DNA of 6,309 bases from Candidatus Symbiobacter sp. (GTDB taxonomy: Bacteria; Pseudomonadota; Alphaproteobacteria; Elsterales; Elsteraceae), in the NCBI GenBank assembly GCA_030054015.1, contig JASGCR010000130.1:1-6309 (forward strand). The letters run 5' to 3'. The notes under the pieces were generated by a model. It was not told the origin of the DNA. It ran no database searches and saw nothing but the letters and a program-made list of their open reading frames with translations. Below are positions 1-6,151 of this stretch, piece after piece. The position numbers and the translations under genes were made by a program. The stretch's first letter is position 1. Each line of letters opens with the position of its first letter.

Positions 1-58
1 GGGGGGGTTGGTGAGATTGAAAATCTATTTAGAATCAATTCCTTGCACCAACCCCCCC
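1..58. repeat. Central arm pair of the element, left copy
   Basis: GGGGGGGTTGGTG at 1-13 is the exact reverse complement of CACCAACCCCCCC at 46-58, enclosing a 32-nt AT-rich loop. Read on the minus strand the loop (GATTCTA, then ATTTTC, then CTCA) aligns with the loop of the right-hand copy at 6102-6140. This asymmetric loop is what gives the otherwise symmetric element an orientation, and it shows that this copy is inverted relative to the right one. Confidence 0.8.
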
Positions 59-59
59 A

Positions 60-99
60 AGAAAAGCTATGAATTTTTTACAAAAATTCAAGCTTTTCT
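60..99. repeat. A/T-rich long hairpin of the element (possible operon 3' structure)
   Basis: AGAAAAGCT at 60-68 pairs with AGCTTTTCT at 91-99, and TGAATTTTT at 70-78 pairs with AAAAATTCA at 82-90. This gives 18 base pairs with one bulged A (69) and a 3-nt loop. The outer arm recurs at 6052-6090 around a completely different loop sequence. It lies downstream of paaJ on the transcribed strand and could stop or stabilise the transcript 3' end. No clean U-tract follows, since the transcribed strand continues into seven G, so a classical terminator call is weak. Confidence 0.7.
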
Positions 100-101
100 A
101 T

Positions 102-125
102 CCCCCCCTTCTAAAGAAGGGGGGG
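102..125. repeat. C7/G7 palindrome of the element (possible terminator)
   Basis: Seven C and TTCT, then AA, then AGAA and seven G form an 11-bp stem with a 2-nt loop. The same 24-nt palindrome occurs at 6189-6212 (same strand orientation) and at 6274-6297 (as TTCTTTAGAA), with a diverged version at 6022-6049. It starts 31 bases after the paaJ stop codon, so it would be the first strong hairpin in the 3' end of the operon transcript. A termination role is inferred only, since no U-run follows. Confidence 0.75.
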
Positions 126-156
126 TAAATCAATTTTCGACTTAATCAGACCGTCC

Positions 157-1359
157 CTAAACAATTTCAATTGCCAGGGCAATGCCCTGTCCGACGCCGA
201 TGCACATGGCGATTAAACCATAACGGCCATTAATGGCGTGCAATTGGTTCACCGCCGTGGCGAGCAGCCTTGTCCCCGAAGCCCCCAGCGGATGCCCCAT
301 CGCAATCGCGCCGCCATTGGCATTGACCTGGGCGGCATCATCGGGCAGGCCCAACAGCCGCGACACCGCCAACACCTGGGCGGCAAAGGCTTCGTTAAAT
401 TCGATCACATCAAATTGGTCGAGGCGCATCCCCAACCGCGCCAGCAATTTTTGCGTCGCCGGGGCTGGGCCTATGCCCATGATGCGGGGTTCGACGCCAA
501 TCGTGGCCGCGCCCAAAATCCGGGCGCGGGGGGTGAGGTGGTTTTTTTTCACCGCGGCTTCGGAGGCAATTAAACTCATCGCCGCGCCATCATTCACGCC
601 CGACGCATTGCCGGCGGTAATGGTGCCGCCGGGTTTGACGATGGGTTTTAATTTTGCCAATTGCGCCAAATTGGTATCAGGGCGGGGATGTTCATCGGTA
701 TCAAAGCGAAGGGTGGTACCCTTGGCGGCGGGCAATTCAAGCGGAAAAATCTCGGCGGCAAAAAAACCGCGCGCTTGGGCGGCTTGCCAGCGTTGCTGGC
801 TGCGATGGGCCAGTGCATCCTGGTCATCGCGGGCAATGTTAAATTGGGCGGCGACATTTTCGGCGGTTTCCGGCATCGAATCGATGCCAAATTGTTCCTG
901 CATCCGCGCATTGACCAAACGCCAGCCAATCGTGGTGTCGGCAATTTGGGCGGAGCGGGCAAAAGCGGCATCGGCTTTGGGCAGGACAAAGGGGGCGCGG
1001 CTCATCGATTCGACCCCGCCGGCAATCATGAGCTCGGCTTCTTTGGCTTTGATGGCGCGGGCGGCAATCGCCACCGCATCCAAGCCCGACCCGCACAGGC
1101 GGTTGATGGTTGTGCCGCCCACGCTGATCGGCAAACCCGCCAATAATCCGGCCATGCGGGCAATGTTGCGGTTATCCTCGCCGGCCTGGTTGGCACAGCC
1201 CAAAACCACATCATCCACCATCTCCCAATCGGTTTGGGGCTGGCGTGACATCAGGGCTTTGAGGGTGGCGGCGGCGAGGTCATCGGGGCGGGTCATCGCC
1301 AAAGCCCCGCCATATTTGCCAAAAGCGGTACGAATGGCATCACACACATAGACAGTCAT
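157..1359 (-). CDS. paaJ: 3-oxo-5,6-dehydrosuberyl-CoA / 3-oxoadipyl-CoA thiolase PaaJ
   Basis: This is a 400-residue thiolase, full length for the family. The nucleophile is C89 in NRLCGSGLDA, NEAFA is at 322-326, H356 is in GHPLGASG, and C386 is in CIGVGQG. These are the three catalytic blocks of degradative thiolases. PaaJ cleaves 3-oxo-5,6-dehydrosuberyl-CoA and later 3-oxoadipyl-CoA, releasing acetyl-CoA and finally succinyl-CoA. The protein is close to PcaF of the beta-ketoadipate route, and sequence alone does not exclude PcaF; position after paaK in a paa operon favours PaaJ. The start at 1359 is chosen because family proteins begin near the VYVCDAIRTAFGKYGG block and an AAGGA lies 9 bases upstream. 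The longer frame from 1431 runs into paaK. The gene starts 13 bp after paaK. Its TAG stop lies within the terminal motif of the left repeat element. Confidence 0.9.
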   Translation of the reverse strand: MTVYVCDAIRTAFGKYGGALAMTRPDDLAAATLKALMSRQPQTDWEMVDDVVLGCANQAGEDNRNIARMAGLLAGLPISVGGTTINRLCGSGLDAVAIAARAIKAKEAELMIAGGVESMSRAPFVLPKADAAFARSAQIADTTIGWRLVNARMQEQFGIDSMPETAENVAAQFNIARDDQDALAHRSQQRWQAAQARGFFAAEIFPLELPAAKGTTLRFDTDEHPRPDTNLAQLAKLKPIVKPGGTITAGNASGVNDGAAMSLIASEAAVKKNHLTPRARILGAATIGVEPRIMGIGPAPATQKLLARLGMRLDQFDVIEFNEAFAAQVLAVSRLLGLPDDAAQVNANGGAIAMGHPLGASGTRLLATAVNQLHAINGRYGLIAMCIGVGQGIALAIEIV

Positions 1360-1372
1360 TTTCTGGTATCCT

Positions 1373-2680
1373 TCATCCCATTTTCCGTAAATCCAGCACC
1401 CGTTTGGCTTTGCCCATGGTGGTGCGTTCAATACTGCCGACGGGTTGTACCGCCACCCGCGCGGTCACCCCAATCAGGTTTTTAATCAAATGTTCCAACT
1501 CCGCCGCCAACTCCGCCGCCAATTGGGTGCCGTCTGGGAGCGTTTGATGTGGTTCCACCCGCACTTCCAATCCGTCCAAATGCCCGTCGCGGCTCACCAC
1601 CAACAAATAATGCGGCGACAAAGCAGGCAAGCGCAAAATCAATTCCTCGATCTGCGACGGAAAGACATTCACCCCGCGAATAATCAGCATGTCATCGGAA
1701 CGGCCAGTGATTTTATCCATCCGCCGCATCGACCGCGCGGTAGGCGGCAACAAACGCGTCAAATCGCGGGTGCGATAGCGGATGATCGGCATGGCCTGTT
1801 TGGTCAGCGAGGTAAACACCAATTCCCCCGCCGCCCCATCCGGTAAAACCTTGCCCGATTCGGGATCGATAATTTCGGGATAAAAATGATCTTCCCAAAT
1901 CACCGGCCCGTCTTTGCTCTCGACGCATTCGCTGGCGACACCGGGGCCAATCACTTCCGACAGGCCATAAATATCGACGGCATCGAGTTTGGCTTTGGCT
2001 TCGATTTCCTGGCGCATGGGATTGGTCCAGATTTCCGCGCCAAAAATGCCAATTTCCAACGAAGATTGCCGCGCATCCAAACCCTGGCGGGTAAATTCTT
2101 CAATCAAATTCAACATGTAACTGGGGGTACACATGATGATACGCGGTTGGAAATCGGTGATGAGTTGGATTTGCCGCTCCGATTGCCCGCCCGACATGGG
2201 AATGACGGTACAGCCCAAACGCTCGGCTCCGTAATGGGCCCCCAATCCGCCGGTAAACAAGCCATAGCCATAGGCGACATGCACCATATCTCCCGCCCGT
2301 CCCCCGGCGGCGCGGATGGAGCGTGCCACCACCTCAGCCCACACATCCAAATCGGATTTGGTATAGCCCACCACCGTGGGCTTGCCGGTGGTGCCGGACG
2401 ACGCATGTATCCGCGCCACCTGGTTGCGCGGCACCGCAAACAAGCCAAACGGGTACGAGTCGCGCAAATCCTTTTTGCTGGTAAAGGGGAATTTGGCTAA
2501 ATCATTGAGCTGTTTAAGGTCGTCCGGATGCACCCCGGCCTGGTCAAAGGCCTGGCGGTAATGGGGTACATTGTGATACACCTGGCGCAATGTCTGTTGC
2601 AGACGTTGCAATTGCACCGCCGCAATTTCATCGCGGCTGGCCATTTCATAACGGTCATATTGGTTATGTTTGTCAGTCAT
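1373..2680 (-). CDS. paaK: Phenylacetate-CoA ligase PaaK
   Basis: This is a 435-residue ANL-superfamily adenylate-forming enzyme of normal PaaK length. It activates phenylacetate with ATP and CoA to phenylacetyl-CoA, the first committed step of the pathway, in the cytoplasm. Visible motifs in order are the ATP-binding loop SSGTTGKP (94-101), YGLSE (238-242), RYRTRDLT with D306 (301-308), the hinge GRSDDMLIIRG (326-336), and a C-terminal GK (K424), which is the likely catalytic lysine. The start at 2680 is preferred over 2731 because AGGGGGAG sits 3 bases upstream and the protein then opens in a family-like way. The 17 extra residues of the longer frame would be translated from the 16-bp tandem repeat. 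LAAELAAE at 387-394 comes from a perfect 12-bp duplication. It is separated from paaG by 79 bp, the widest junction in the operon. Confidence 0.95.
   Translation of the reverse strand: MTDKHNQYDRYEMASRDEIAAVQLQRLQQTLRQVYHNVPHYRQAFDQAGVHPDDLKQLNDLAKFPFTSKKDLRDSYPFGLFAVPRNQVARIHASSGTTGKPTVVGYTKSDLDVWAEVVARSIRAAGGRAGDMVHVAYGYGLFTGGLGAHYGAERLGCTVIPMSGGQSERQIQLITDFQPRIIMCTPSYMLNLIEEFTRQGLDARQSSLEIGIFGAEIWTNPMRQEIEAKAKLDAVDIYGLSEVIGPGVASECVESKDGPVIWEDHFYPEIIDPESGKVLPDGAAGELVFTSLTKQAMPIIRYRTRDLTRLLPPTARSMRRMDKITGRSDDMLIIRGVNVFPSQIEELILRLPALSPHYLLVVSRDGHLDGLEVRVEPHQTLPDGTQLAAELAAELEHLIKNLIGVTARVAVQPVGSIERTTMGKAKRVLDLRKMG
1497..1520. repeat. 12-bp perfect tandem duplication inside paaK
   Basis: AACTCCGCCGCC occurs twice head to tail (1497-1508 and 1509-1520). 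On the coding strand it encodes LAAE twice, in a helix-like stretch of the PaaK C-terminal domain. The reading frame is kept. Confidence 0.85.
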
Positions 2681-2683
2681 ATT

Positions 2684-2691
2684 CTCCCCCT
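2684..2691 (-). promoter_or_regulatory. Strong ribosome binding site of paaK
   Basis: The coding strand reads AGGGGGAG, then AAT, then ATG at 2680. It is one of the clearest Shine-Dalgarno sequences in the window and decides the paaK start against the upstream in-frame ATG at 2731, which has no such site. Confidence 0.7.
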
Positions 2692-2700
2692 GGTCGCATT

Positions 2701-2771
2701 GTGCCACTGAGTCATTGTACCACTGAGTCATTGTCCCTTTGGATCATTGTCCCTTTGGATCATTGTCCCTT
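2701..2771. repeat. 16-bp tandem repeat at the paaG-paaK junction
   Basis: Units on the + strand are GTGCCACTGAGTCATT (2701-2716), GTACCACTGAGTCATT (2717-2732), GTCCCTTTGGATCATT (2733-2748), the same again (2749-2764), and a partial GTCCCTT (2765-2771). The two unit types share the pattern GTnCCnnTGnnTCATT. The last unit and the partial one contain the paaG stop codon and final codons, so the array looks like repeated duplication of the paaG end. It fills most of the 79-bp gap before paaK. Confidence 0.85.
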
Positions 2772-3551
2772 AAAATTGGGCGGGCGTTTGGCGAGAAAAG
2801 CCGCCACCCCCTCGCGGTAATCGTCACTATATCCCAAATCGCGCATGGTCGCGCCTTCTAATTTCAACTGTTGCTCCAGGCTGTTATCCCAAGCCAGATT
2901 GAGCAATTTTTTGGTCGCGGCGAGTCCCATTGTCGGGGCGGTCGCAAAATATGCGGCGAGTTTCTCGGCGGCGGGGACAAGCTCGTCATCGGGATAACAT
3001 TGCCAAATCAACCCCCAATCCGCCGCCTGGCGGGCGGATAATTTATCCCCCAATAAGGTTAATCCCATCGCGCGGGCGGGGCCTAGCAATCGCGGCAAAA
3101 TCCAACTCCCGCCCGTATCGGGGATCAGGCCCAAGCGGCAAAAAGGCTGAATAAAACTGGCCGACTGGGCGGCAATCACAATGTCACAAGCCAGGGCCAA
3201 ATTCGCCCCCGCCCCCGCCGCCACGCCATTCACCACCGCCACCACCGGCAGCTTCAGATCGCGCAGGCGACGCACCAGCGGGGCGTAATATTTCTCCACC
3301 GATTCACCTAAATCGGGGATTGCCCCTTCGGTTGTGACCGCGCGATCCCCCAAATCTTGACCGGCGCAAAACCCGCGCCCAGCCCCGCTAATCATCACCG
3401 CCCGCAGGGTTTTATCCGCCTCAATCCGGTCGAGGGCGTTTTGCCAGGCCAGATGCATCGCCAGATTGAAACTGTTCAATTTATCCGGGCGGTTCAGGGT
3501 CAGCCAGGCGACATTTTGGCGGGTTTCGTGTAATATCGTGGATTCTGTCAT
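2760..3551 (-). CDS. paaG: 1,2-epoxyphenylacetyl-CoA isomerase PaaG (crotonase family)
   Basis: This is a 263-residue crotonase-fold protein. PaaG converts ring-1,2-epoxyphenylacetyl-CoA to 2-oxepin-2(3H)-ylideneacetyl-CoA and also isomerises later enoyl intermediates. The PaaG-specific blocks are NRPDKLNSFN (20-29), GAGRGFCAGQDLGDR (56-70), PDLGESVEKYYAPLVRRL (79-96), NGVAAGAGANLAL (108-120), LGLIPDTGGSW (140-150) with D145 as the likely acid/base, and DYREGVAAFLAKRPP (244-258). These match E. coli PaaG as I remember it much better than the hydratase PaaF. The crotonase oxyanion-hole glycines lie near G64 and G113. An AGGA sits 9 bases upstream of the ATG at 3551. The gene begins 21 bp after paaE, and its TGA stop lies inside the 16-bp tandem repeat. 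Confidence 0.93.
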   Translation of the reverse strand: MTESTILHETRQNVAWLTLNRPDKLNSFNLAMHLAWQNALDRIEADKTLRAVMISGAGRGFCAGQDLGDRAVTTEGAIPDLGESVEKYYAPLVRRLRDLKLPVVAVVNGVAAGAGANLALACDIVIAAQSASFIQPFCRLGLIPDTGGSWILPRLLGPARAMGLTLLGDKLSARQAADWGLIWQCYPDDELVPAAEKLAAYFATAPTMGLAATKKLLNLAWDNSLEQQLKLEGATMRDLGYSDDYREGVAAFLAKRPPNFKGQ

Positions 3552-3572
3552 AATTTGGTTTCCTAGGCTTAC

Positions 3573-4730
3573 TCAACTGTCACAATCAAAATCCACCGTC
3601 ATTTTATCGCTCACCGGATAGGCTTGGCAGGCCAGCACAAACCCGCGTGCGATTTCGTAATCTTCGAGCGCGTAACTGGCATCCATATCAACCTTGCCCG
3701 CCAAGATTTTACAGCGACAGGTGGCGCACACCCCGCTTTTGCAGGAATAGCGCACCTCAAGCCCATGCGCCAAGGCGGTTTCCAACAGCGAATCGGTGCG
3801 GTTGGTGATTTGCACATTTTGGCGATGGCCATCAATGATAAATTCAATCAGGGCGGCGTGATCGGCGGCAACCACACGGCGGCTGAGCAATCTGGGGGCG
3901 GCATTGACGGTAAACATCTCGCGCTGAATCCGCTCGGCGGCCAGGCCAGAATTGCGCAAAGCCATGACCACATCCTCCATCATCGCCGCCGGGCCGCATA
4001 AAAAGGCCTGGTCAATGGTCGGAAAATCAATCCAGCGATGCGCCAGATGCAGCATTTTGGCGGCGGTGATGCGGCCATGCAGAGCATCGATTTCTTGGGG
4101 TTCGCGGCTGAGGATATGCAGCACCGCCAGGCGATCCAAATAACGATCTTTTAAGGCGGCAATTTCTTCGCGGAAGATCACCGAACCGGTGGCGCGGTTG
4201 CCATAGACCAAAGTGACGCGGTTGGTTGCATTGGCGGCCAGAATGGTGGTCATGAGCGACAGAATCGGGGTAATGCCACTGCCCGCCGCAATCATGAGAA
4301 AATGCTGTCCTTCATTTATATTGCCGCCGCTTTCATTTACGCTTACATTGCCGCCGCTTTCACTTACGCTTATATTGCCGCCGCTTTCACTTACGCGGCG
4401 GCTAGCAATATGCGGCCAACCGAAATGGCCGGTGGGCGGGGAAATGTCGATTTTATCGCCCACCCGCAAATTTTCATGCGCCCATTGCGAGAAAACCCCA
4501 TCGGCGATTTTTTTGATGCCGATGCGCAGTTCCTGCTCGGCTTCGCTGGCGCAAATGGAATAATGGCGGCGGAGTTCCTCGCCCTCGATATTTTGCCGCA
4601 CCACCACATGCTGGCCGGCGCGATAGCGGAATTTTTCCCGCAAATCCGGGGGCACGGCCAAGCGCACCACCAACATATCACGGGTGTCGTGTTTTAATTC
4701 AGCGATGGCTAATGGGTAAAATTCGTTCAT
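3573..4730 (-). CDS. paaE: Phenylacetyl-CoA epoxidase reductase subunit PaaE
   Basis: This is a 385-residue flavin/iron-sulfur reductase that passes electrons from NADPH to the PaaABC oxygenase. Its ferredoxin-NADP reductase-like half has the FAD motif RHYSI (55-59), GVFSQW (78-83), PPTGHFG (98-104), the nucleotide-binding AAGSGITP (148-155) and CGP (245-247). The C-terminal plant-type 2Fe-2S ferredoxin domain has C330, C335, C338 and C368 in the pattern C-x4-C-x2-C-x29-C. The family is usually around 350-360 residues. The extra length is mainly a serine/glycine-rich linker (about 111-140) made of three 9-residue repeats between the FAD and NAD domains. The start at 4730 gives a family-like N-terminus (MNEFYPLAIAEL). 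An in-frame ATG at 4754, overlapping paaD, is the alternative. Neither has a good ribosome binding site, so translation may be coupled to paaD, whose stop is 14 bp upstream. Confidence 0.93.
   Translation of the reverse strand: MNEFYPLAIAELKHDTRDMLVVRLAVPPDLREKFRYRAGQHVVVRQNIEGEELRRHYSICASEAEQELRIGIKKIADGVFSQWAHENLRVGDKIDISPPTGHFGWPHIASRRVSESGGNISVSESGGNVSVNESGGNINEGQHFLMIAAGSGITPILSLMTTILAANATNRVTLVYGNRATGSVIFREEIAALKDRYLDRLAVLHILSREPQEIDALHGRITAAKMLHLAHRWIDFPTIDQAFLCGPAAMMEDVVMALRNSGLAAERIQREMFTVNAAPRLLSRRVVAADHAALIEFIIDGHRQNVQITNRTDSLLETALAHGLEVRYSCKSGVCATCRCKILAGKVDMDASYALEDYEIARGFVLACQAYPVSDKMTVDFDCDS
4320..4400. repeat. 27-bp tandem repeat inside paaE (three copies)
   Basis: Units lie at 4320-4346, 4347-4373 and 4374-4400. 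Each begins ATTGCCGCCGCTTTCA on the + strand. Units 1 and 2 differ at two positions; unit 3 diverges from unit 2 only in its last four bases. On the coding strand they encode RRVSESGGN, ISVSESGGN and VSVNESGGN, and a degenerate INEGQ follows. The length is a multiple of three, so the frame is preserved. The array lies at the domain boundary between the FAD-binding and NAD-binding halves. Confidence 0.93.
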
Positions 4731-4744
4731 GTTGGGTCTTGGCT

Positions 4745-5245
4745 TTAATGACATTTGAAATGGGGAAAGGGTTCCAGGCAGGCACGGCAGCGATAAAGGG
4801 CTTGACAAGGAGAAGCCGCCACCCGACTGATCATCTCTGTTGCCTCCGACCCGCATTGCGGGCAGGCAATGGCGGCATGGGCGGCGGAATCACTATTTGG
4901 CGGCGGTGATATACCATAATCACGCAATTTTTGCTTGGTATCGGTGCTGAGCCAATCCGTCGTCCAGGCTGGGGCCAGCTTGGTCGTGATCTTAATCTGG
5001 TGAACGCCATGACCGGCCAGGGCCGTGCGGATATTCTCCTTGATCACCGCCATCGCCGGACAACCAGAATAAGTCGGGGTGATGGTGATTTCGGTTTCAT
5101 CGCTGGCGGCATTATATCCGACGCCGCGCACCATGCCCATCTCAACCACCGACACCACCGGAATTTCCGGATCGGGGATTGTTTTCAAAATATCCCAAAT
5201 TGGTTTAAGATATTGGGAGGCGGCTGGGTTTTCTATGCTGCTCAT
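4745..5245 (-). CDS. paaD: Phenylacetyl-CoA epoxidase accessory protein PaaD
   Basis: This 166-residue protein has an N-terminal MIP18/DUF59 (SufT-like) domain and a C-terminal zinc-ribbon-like tail. Key segments are the DPEIPVVSV block (25-33), TPTYSGCPA with C62 (56-64), the conserved LAPAWTTDWLS (90-100), LRDYGISPP (107-115), then C128/C131 and C153/C156 in CPQC and CRAC, ending in EPFPHFKCH. The family is required for phenylacetyl-CoA epoxidase activity and is thought to help iron or iron-sulfur cofactor assembly, for example in PaaE or PaaA. It is not a subunit of the purified oxygenase. The start at 5245 is chosen because family members begin shortly before the DPEIPV block. The frame extends much further upstream only by overlapping paaC. 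The gap to paaC is 4 bp, so translational coupling is likely. Confidence 0.92.
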   Translation of the reverse strand: MSSIENPAASQYLKPIWDILKTIPDPEIPVVSVVEMGMVRGVGYNAASDETEITITPTYSGCPAMAVIKENIRTALAGHGVHQIKITTKLAPAWTTDWLSTDTKQKLRDYGISPPPNSDSAAHAAIACPQCGSEATEMISRVAASPCQALYRCRACLEPFPHFKCH

Positions 5246-5249
5246 CACA

Positions 5250-5963
5250 TCACCACTTCGCCCCAACGAAATTGCGCGGCAAAACCTGCATCTCGGCCAG
5301 GATATAGCCCAAATGCTCGCTATGGCGGCCGGTGATGCCGCCCGATTGCATCCAGGCCTGGGCGGGTGGCATCGCCAGGCTGGCATCACGGCAATCCGCG
5401 GCGACGTTGTCCAACCAAAGCGGGTGCAAAGCTTTGCTTGCCGCATCAAGTGAAAACAGCTCCCCGCTAAACGGCCAAAGATTGTCCAGCGCCGCTTGCA
5501 TTAATTGGTGCGAGTATGGCGTACCATCGCCCAATCGGACAAAAAGATCGCGGCTGCGGCGGCGGTGATAGCGCACTTCTTTGACCGCTTTGGCGGCAAT
5601 CTCGGCGCGGGCGGCATCTTCATGCTTTGAGATCATATCCAAATACAATACATGCCAGGCATCGAACAAATATTGCCGCGTGATGGTGTCGGCATAAGTG
5701 CCATTGGGCTGCTCCACCAGCAAAAAATTGCGAAATTCATCGGCATCGCGGTGAAAGGCGAGATCATCTTCGCTTTGCCCCTTGCCCGCACGCTCCGCCG
5801 CCAGGCTAAGCCACAGCCGCGCCTGCCCCAATAAATCGAGGGCGGTGTTGGTGGTGGCCATGTCTTCCTCAAGCGTCGGCCCCTTGCCGCACCAAGCGGC
5901 CAATCGCTGCGCCAATATCAGCGTCGTATCACCAAGGATCAAAGGGAGGTTTCTGTCGGTCAT
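5250..5963 (-). CDS. paaC: Phenylacetyl-CoA epoxidase structural subunit PaaC
   Basis: This is a 237-residue ferritin-like all-helical protein, near the usual length of about 245-250. PaaC pairs with PaaA in the oxygenase core and is held to be structural. Family blocks seen are LAQRLAAWCGKGPTLEED (17-34), NTALDLLGQARLWL (39-52), DADEFRNFLLVEQPNG (73-88), KEVRYH (128-133), RLGDGTPYSHQLMQ (143-156), WPFSGELF (163-170) and the signature HSEHLGYILAEMQ (214-226). The start at 5963 is preferred because GAGGA lies 4-5 bases upstream. An in-frame ATG at 5978 (adding MLEEN) has no ribosome binding site and would sit almost at the predicted transcription start. paaA and paaB, normally directly upstream, are absent here; a repeat element occupies that side. 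Confidence 0.94.
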   Translation of the reverse strand: MTDRNLPLILGDTTLILAQRLAAWCGKGPTLEEDMATTNTALDLLGQARLWLSLAAERAGKGQSEDDLAFHRDADEFRNFLLVEQPNGTYADTITRQYLFDAWHVLYLDMISKHEDAARAEIAAKAVKEVRYHRRRSRDLFVRLGDGTPYSHQLMQAALDNLWPFSGELFSLDAASKALHPLWLDNVAADCRDASLAMPPAQAWMQSGGITGRHSEHLGYILAEMQVLPRNFVGAKW

Positions 5964-5967
5964 GTTT

Positions 5968-5972
5968 TCCTC
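5968..5972 (-). promoter_or_regulatory. Ribosome binding site of paaC
   Basis: The coding strand reads GAGGAAAAC, then ATG at 5963, a well-placed Shine-Dalgarno. It decides the start in favour of 5963 over the upstream ATG at 5978. Confidence 0.65.
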
Positions 5973-5986
5973 AAGCATGATGGTTT

Positions 5987-5992
5987 ATTATA
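5987..5992 (-). promoter_or_regulatory. Possible -10 box upstream of paaC
   Basis: The minus strand carries a perfect TATAAT, which would start transcription near 5980 and give a leader of about 17 nt to the ATG at 5963. There is no acceptable -35 hexamer at 16-18 bp spacing. TTGAAA is present but only 9 bp away. The box overlaps the edge of the repeat element, so it may be chance in AT-rich DNA. Confidence 0.3.
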
Positions 5993-6021
5993 TAGTCTGT
6001 TTTTCAAATTATGCCGCCTGA

Positions 6022-6049
6022 CCCCCTCTTCCTGCTTAGGAAGGGGGGG
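6022..6049. repeat. Diverged C-run/G-run palindrome
   Basis: CCCCCTCTTCCT (6022-6033) pairs with AGGAAGGGGGGG (6038-6049) over 12 bp, including one G-U pair, with a 4-nt loop. The sequence differs from the other palindromes in the window, but the fold is kept. Confidence 0.7.
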
Positions 6050-6051
6050 AT

Positions 6052-6090
6052 AGAAAAGCTTGGCGAGTGCTTACGAGCCAAAGCTTTTCT
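6052..6090. repeat. AGAAAAGCTT hairpin of the element
   Basis: AGAAAAGCTT (6052-6061) pairs with AAGCTTTTCT (6081-6090). The stem extends through GGC (6062-6064) and GCC (6077-6079) past a bulged A. The outer arm matches the hairpin at 60-99, but the inner stem and loop are unrelated. Confidence 0.75.
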
Positions 6091-6091
6091 T

Positions 6092-6150
6092 GGGGGGGTT
6101 GGTATAATAGGTAGATTCTATTAACATATTTTCTACATCTCAACCCCCCC
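6092..6150 (+). repeat. Central arm pair with AT-rich loop
   Basis: GGGGGGGTTG (6092-6101) is the exact reverse complement of CAACCCCCCC (6141-6150). The enclosed loop contains GATTCTA, ATATTTTC and ATCTCA, and aligns with the reverse complement of the loop at 14-45. Confidence 0.75.
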
Positions 6151-6151
6151 A

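Larger units (their letters stand above)
1..160 (-). mobile_element. Composite palindromic repeat element, left copy (partial)
   Basis: This is non-coding DNA made of three hairpins followed by a terminal motif. Read on the minus strand it begins TTAGGGACGGTCTGATTAAG (160 to 141), then an AT-rich stretch, a C7/G7 palindrome (125-102), a long A+T hairpin (99-60) and a G7TTGGTG/CACCAAC7 arm pair (58-1). The other half lies beyond the window. From 160 down to 90 it matches 6239-6309 over 71 positions without gaps, with about 63 identical, and the last 41 are identical. It carries no ORF, so a non-autonomous MITE- or REP-like element is the best description. That class is inferred. The element end overlaps the paaJ stop codon. 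Confidence 0.75.

Noticed and set aside
1..125. CRISPR-like array at the window ends
   Set aside because: The repeated parts are palindromic arms with irregular spacing and opposite orientations. There are no regularly spaced unique spacers and no cas genes.
60..125. Confident rho-independent terminator after paaJ
   Set aside because: The hairpins are strong, but neither is followed by a U-tract on the transcribed strand, and identical structures occur in the element away from any gene end. It is kept only as a possibility.
233..1351. Long 372-codon open frame on the plus strand opposite paaJ
   Set aside because: The translation is rich in Ala, Ser, Arg and Trp with no recognisable family. 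The minus strand carries a complete thiolase with all catalytic motifs, so this is an antisense shadow in GC-rich coding DNA.
1886..2500. 204-codon plus-strand open frame opposite paaK
   Set aside because: Low-complexity His/Gly/Arg-rich translation with no domain, lying fully within the well-supported paaK gene.
2681..2731. N-terminal extension of PaaK (MTQWYNDSVAQCDQGEN)
   Set aside because: It is encoded by the 16-bp tandem repeat, lacks a ribosome binding site, and the ATG at 2680 has a strong one.
2760..3551. Calling this gene paaF (2,3-dehydroadipyl-CoA hydratase)
   Set aside because: The blocks PDLGESVEKYYAPLVRRL, LGLIPDTGGSW and DYREGVAAFLAKR are PaaG-type. PaaF-like hydratases carry a glutamate pair pattern that is not seen here.
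5246..5449. N-terminal extension of PaaD to 234 residues
   Set aside because: The extension is translated from the paaC coding region in another frame and resembles no PaaD. The family N-terminus corresponds to the ATG at 5245.
6092..6110. Plus-strand promoter with TATAAT at 6103-6108
   Set aside because: The hexamer is perfect but has no -35 at suitable spacing, there is no downstream plus-strand gene in the window, and it lies in the AT-rich loop of the element.
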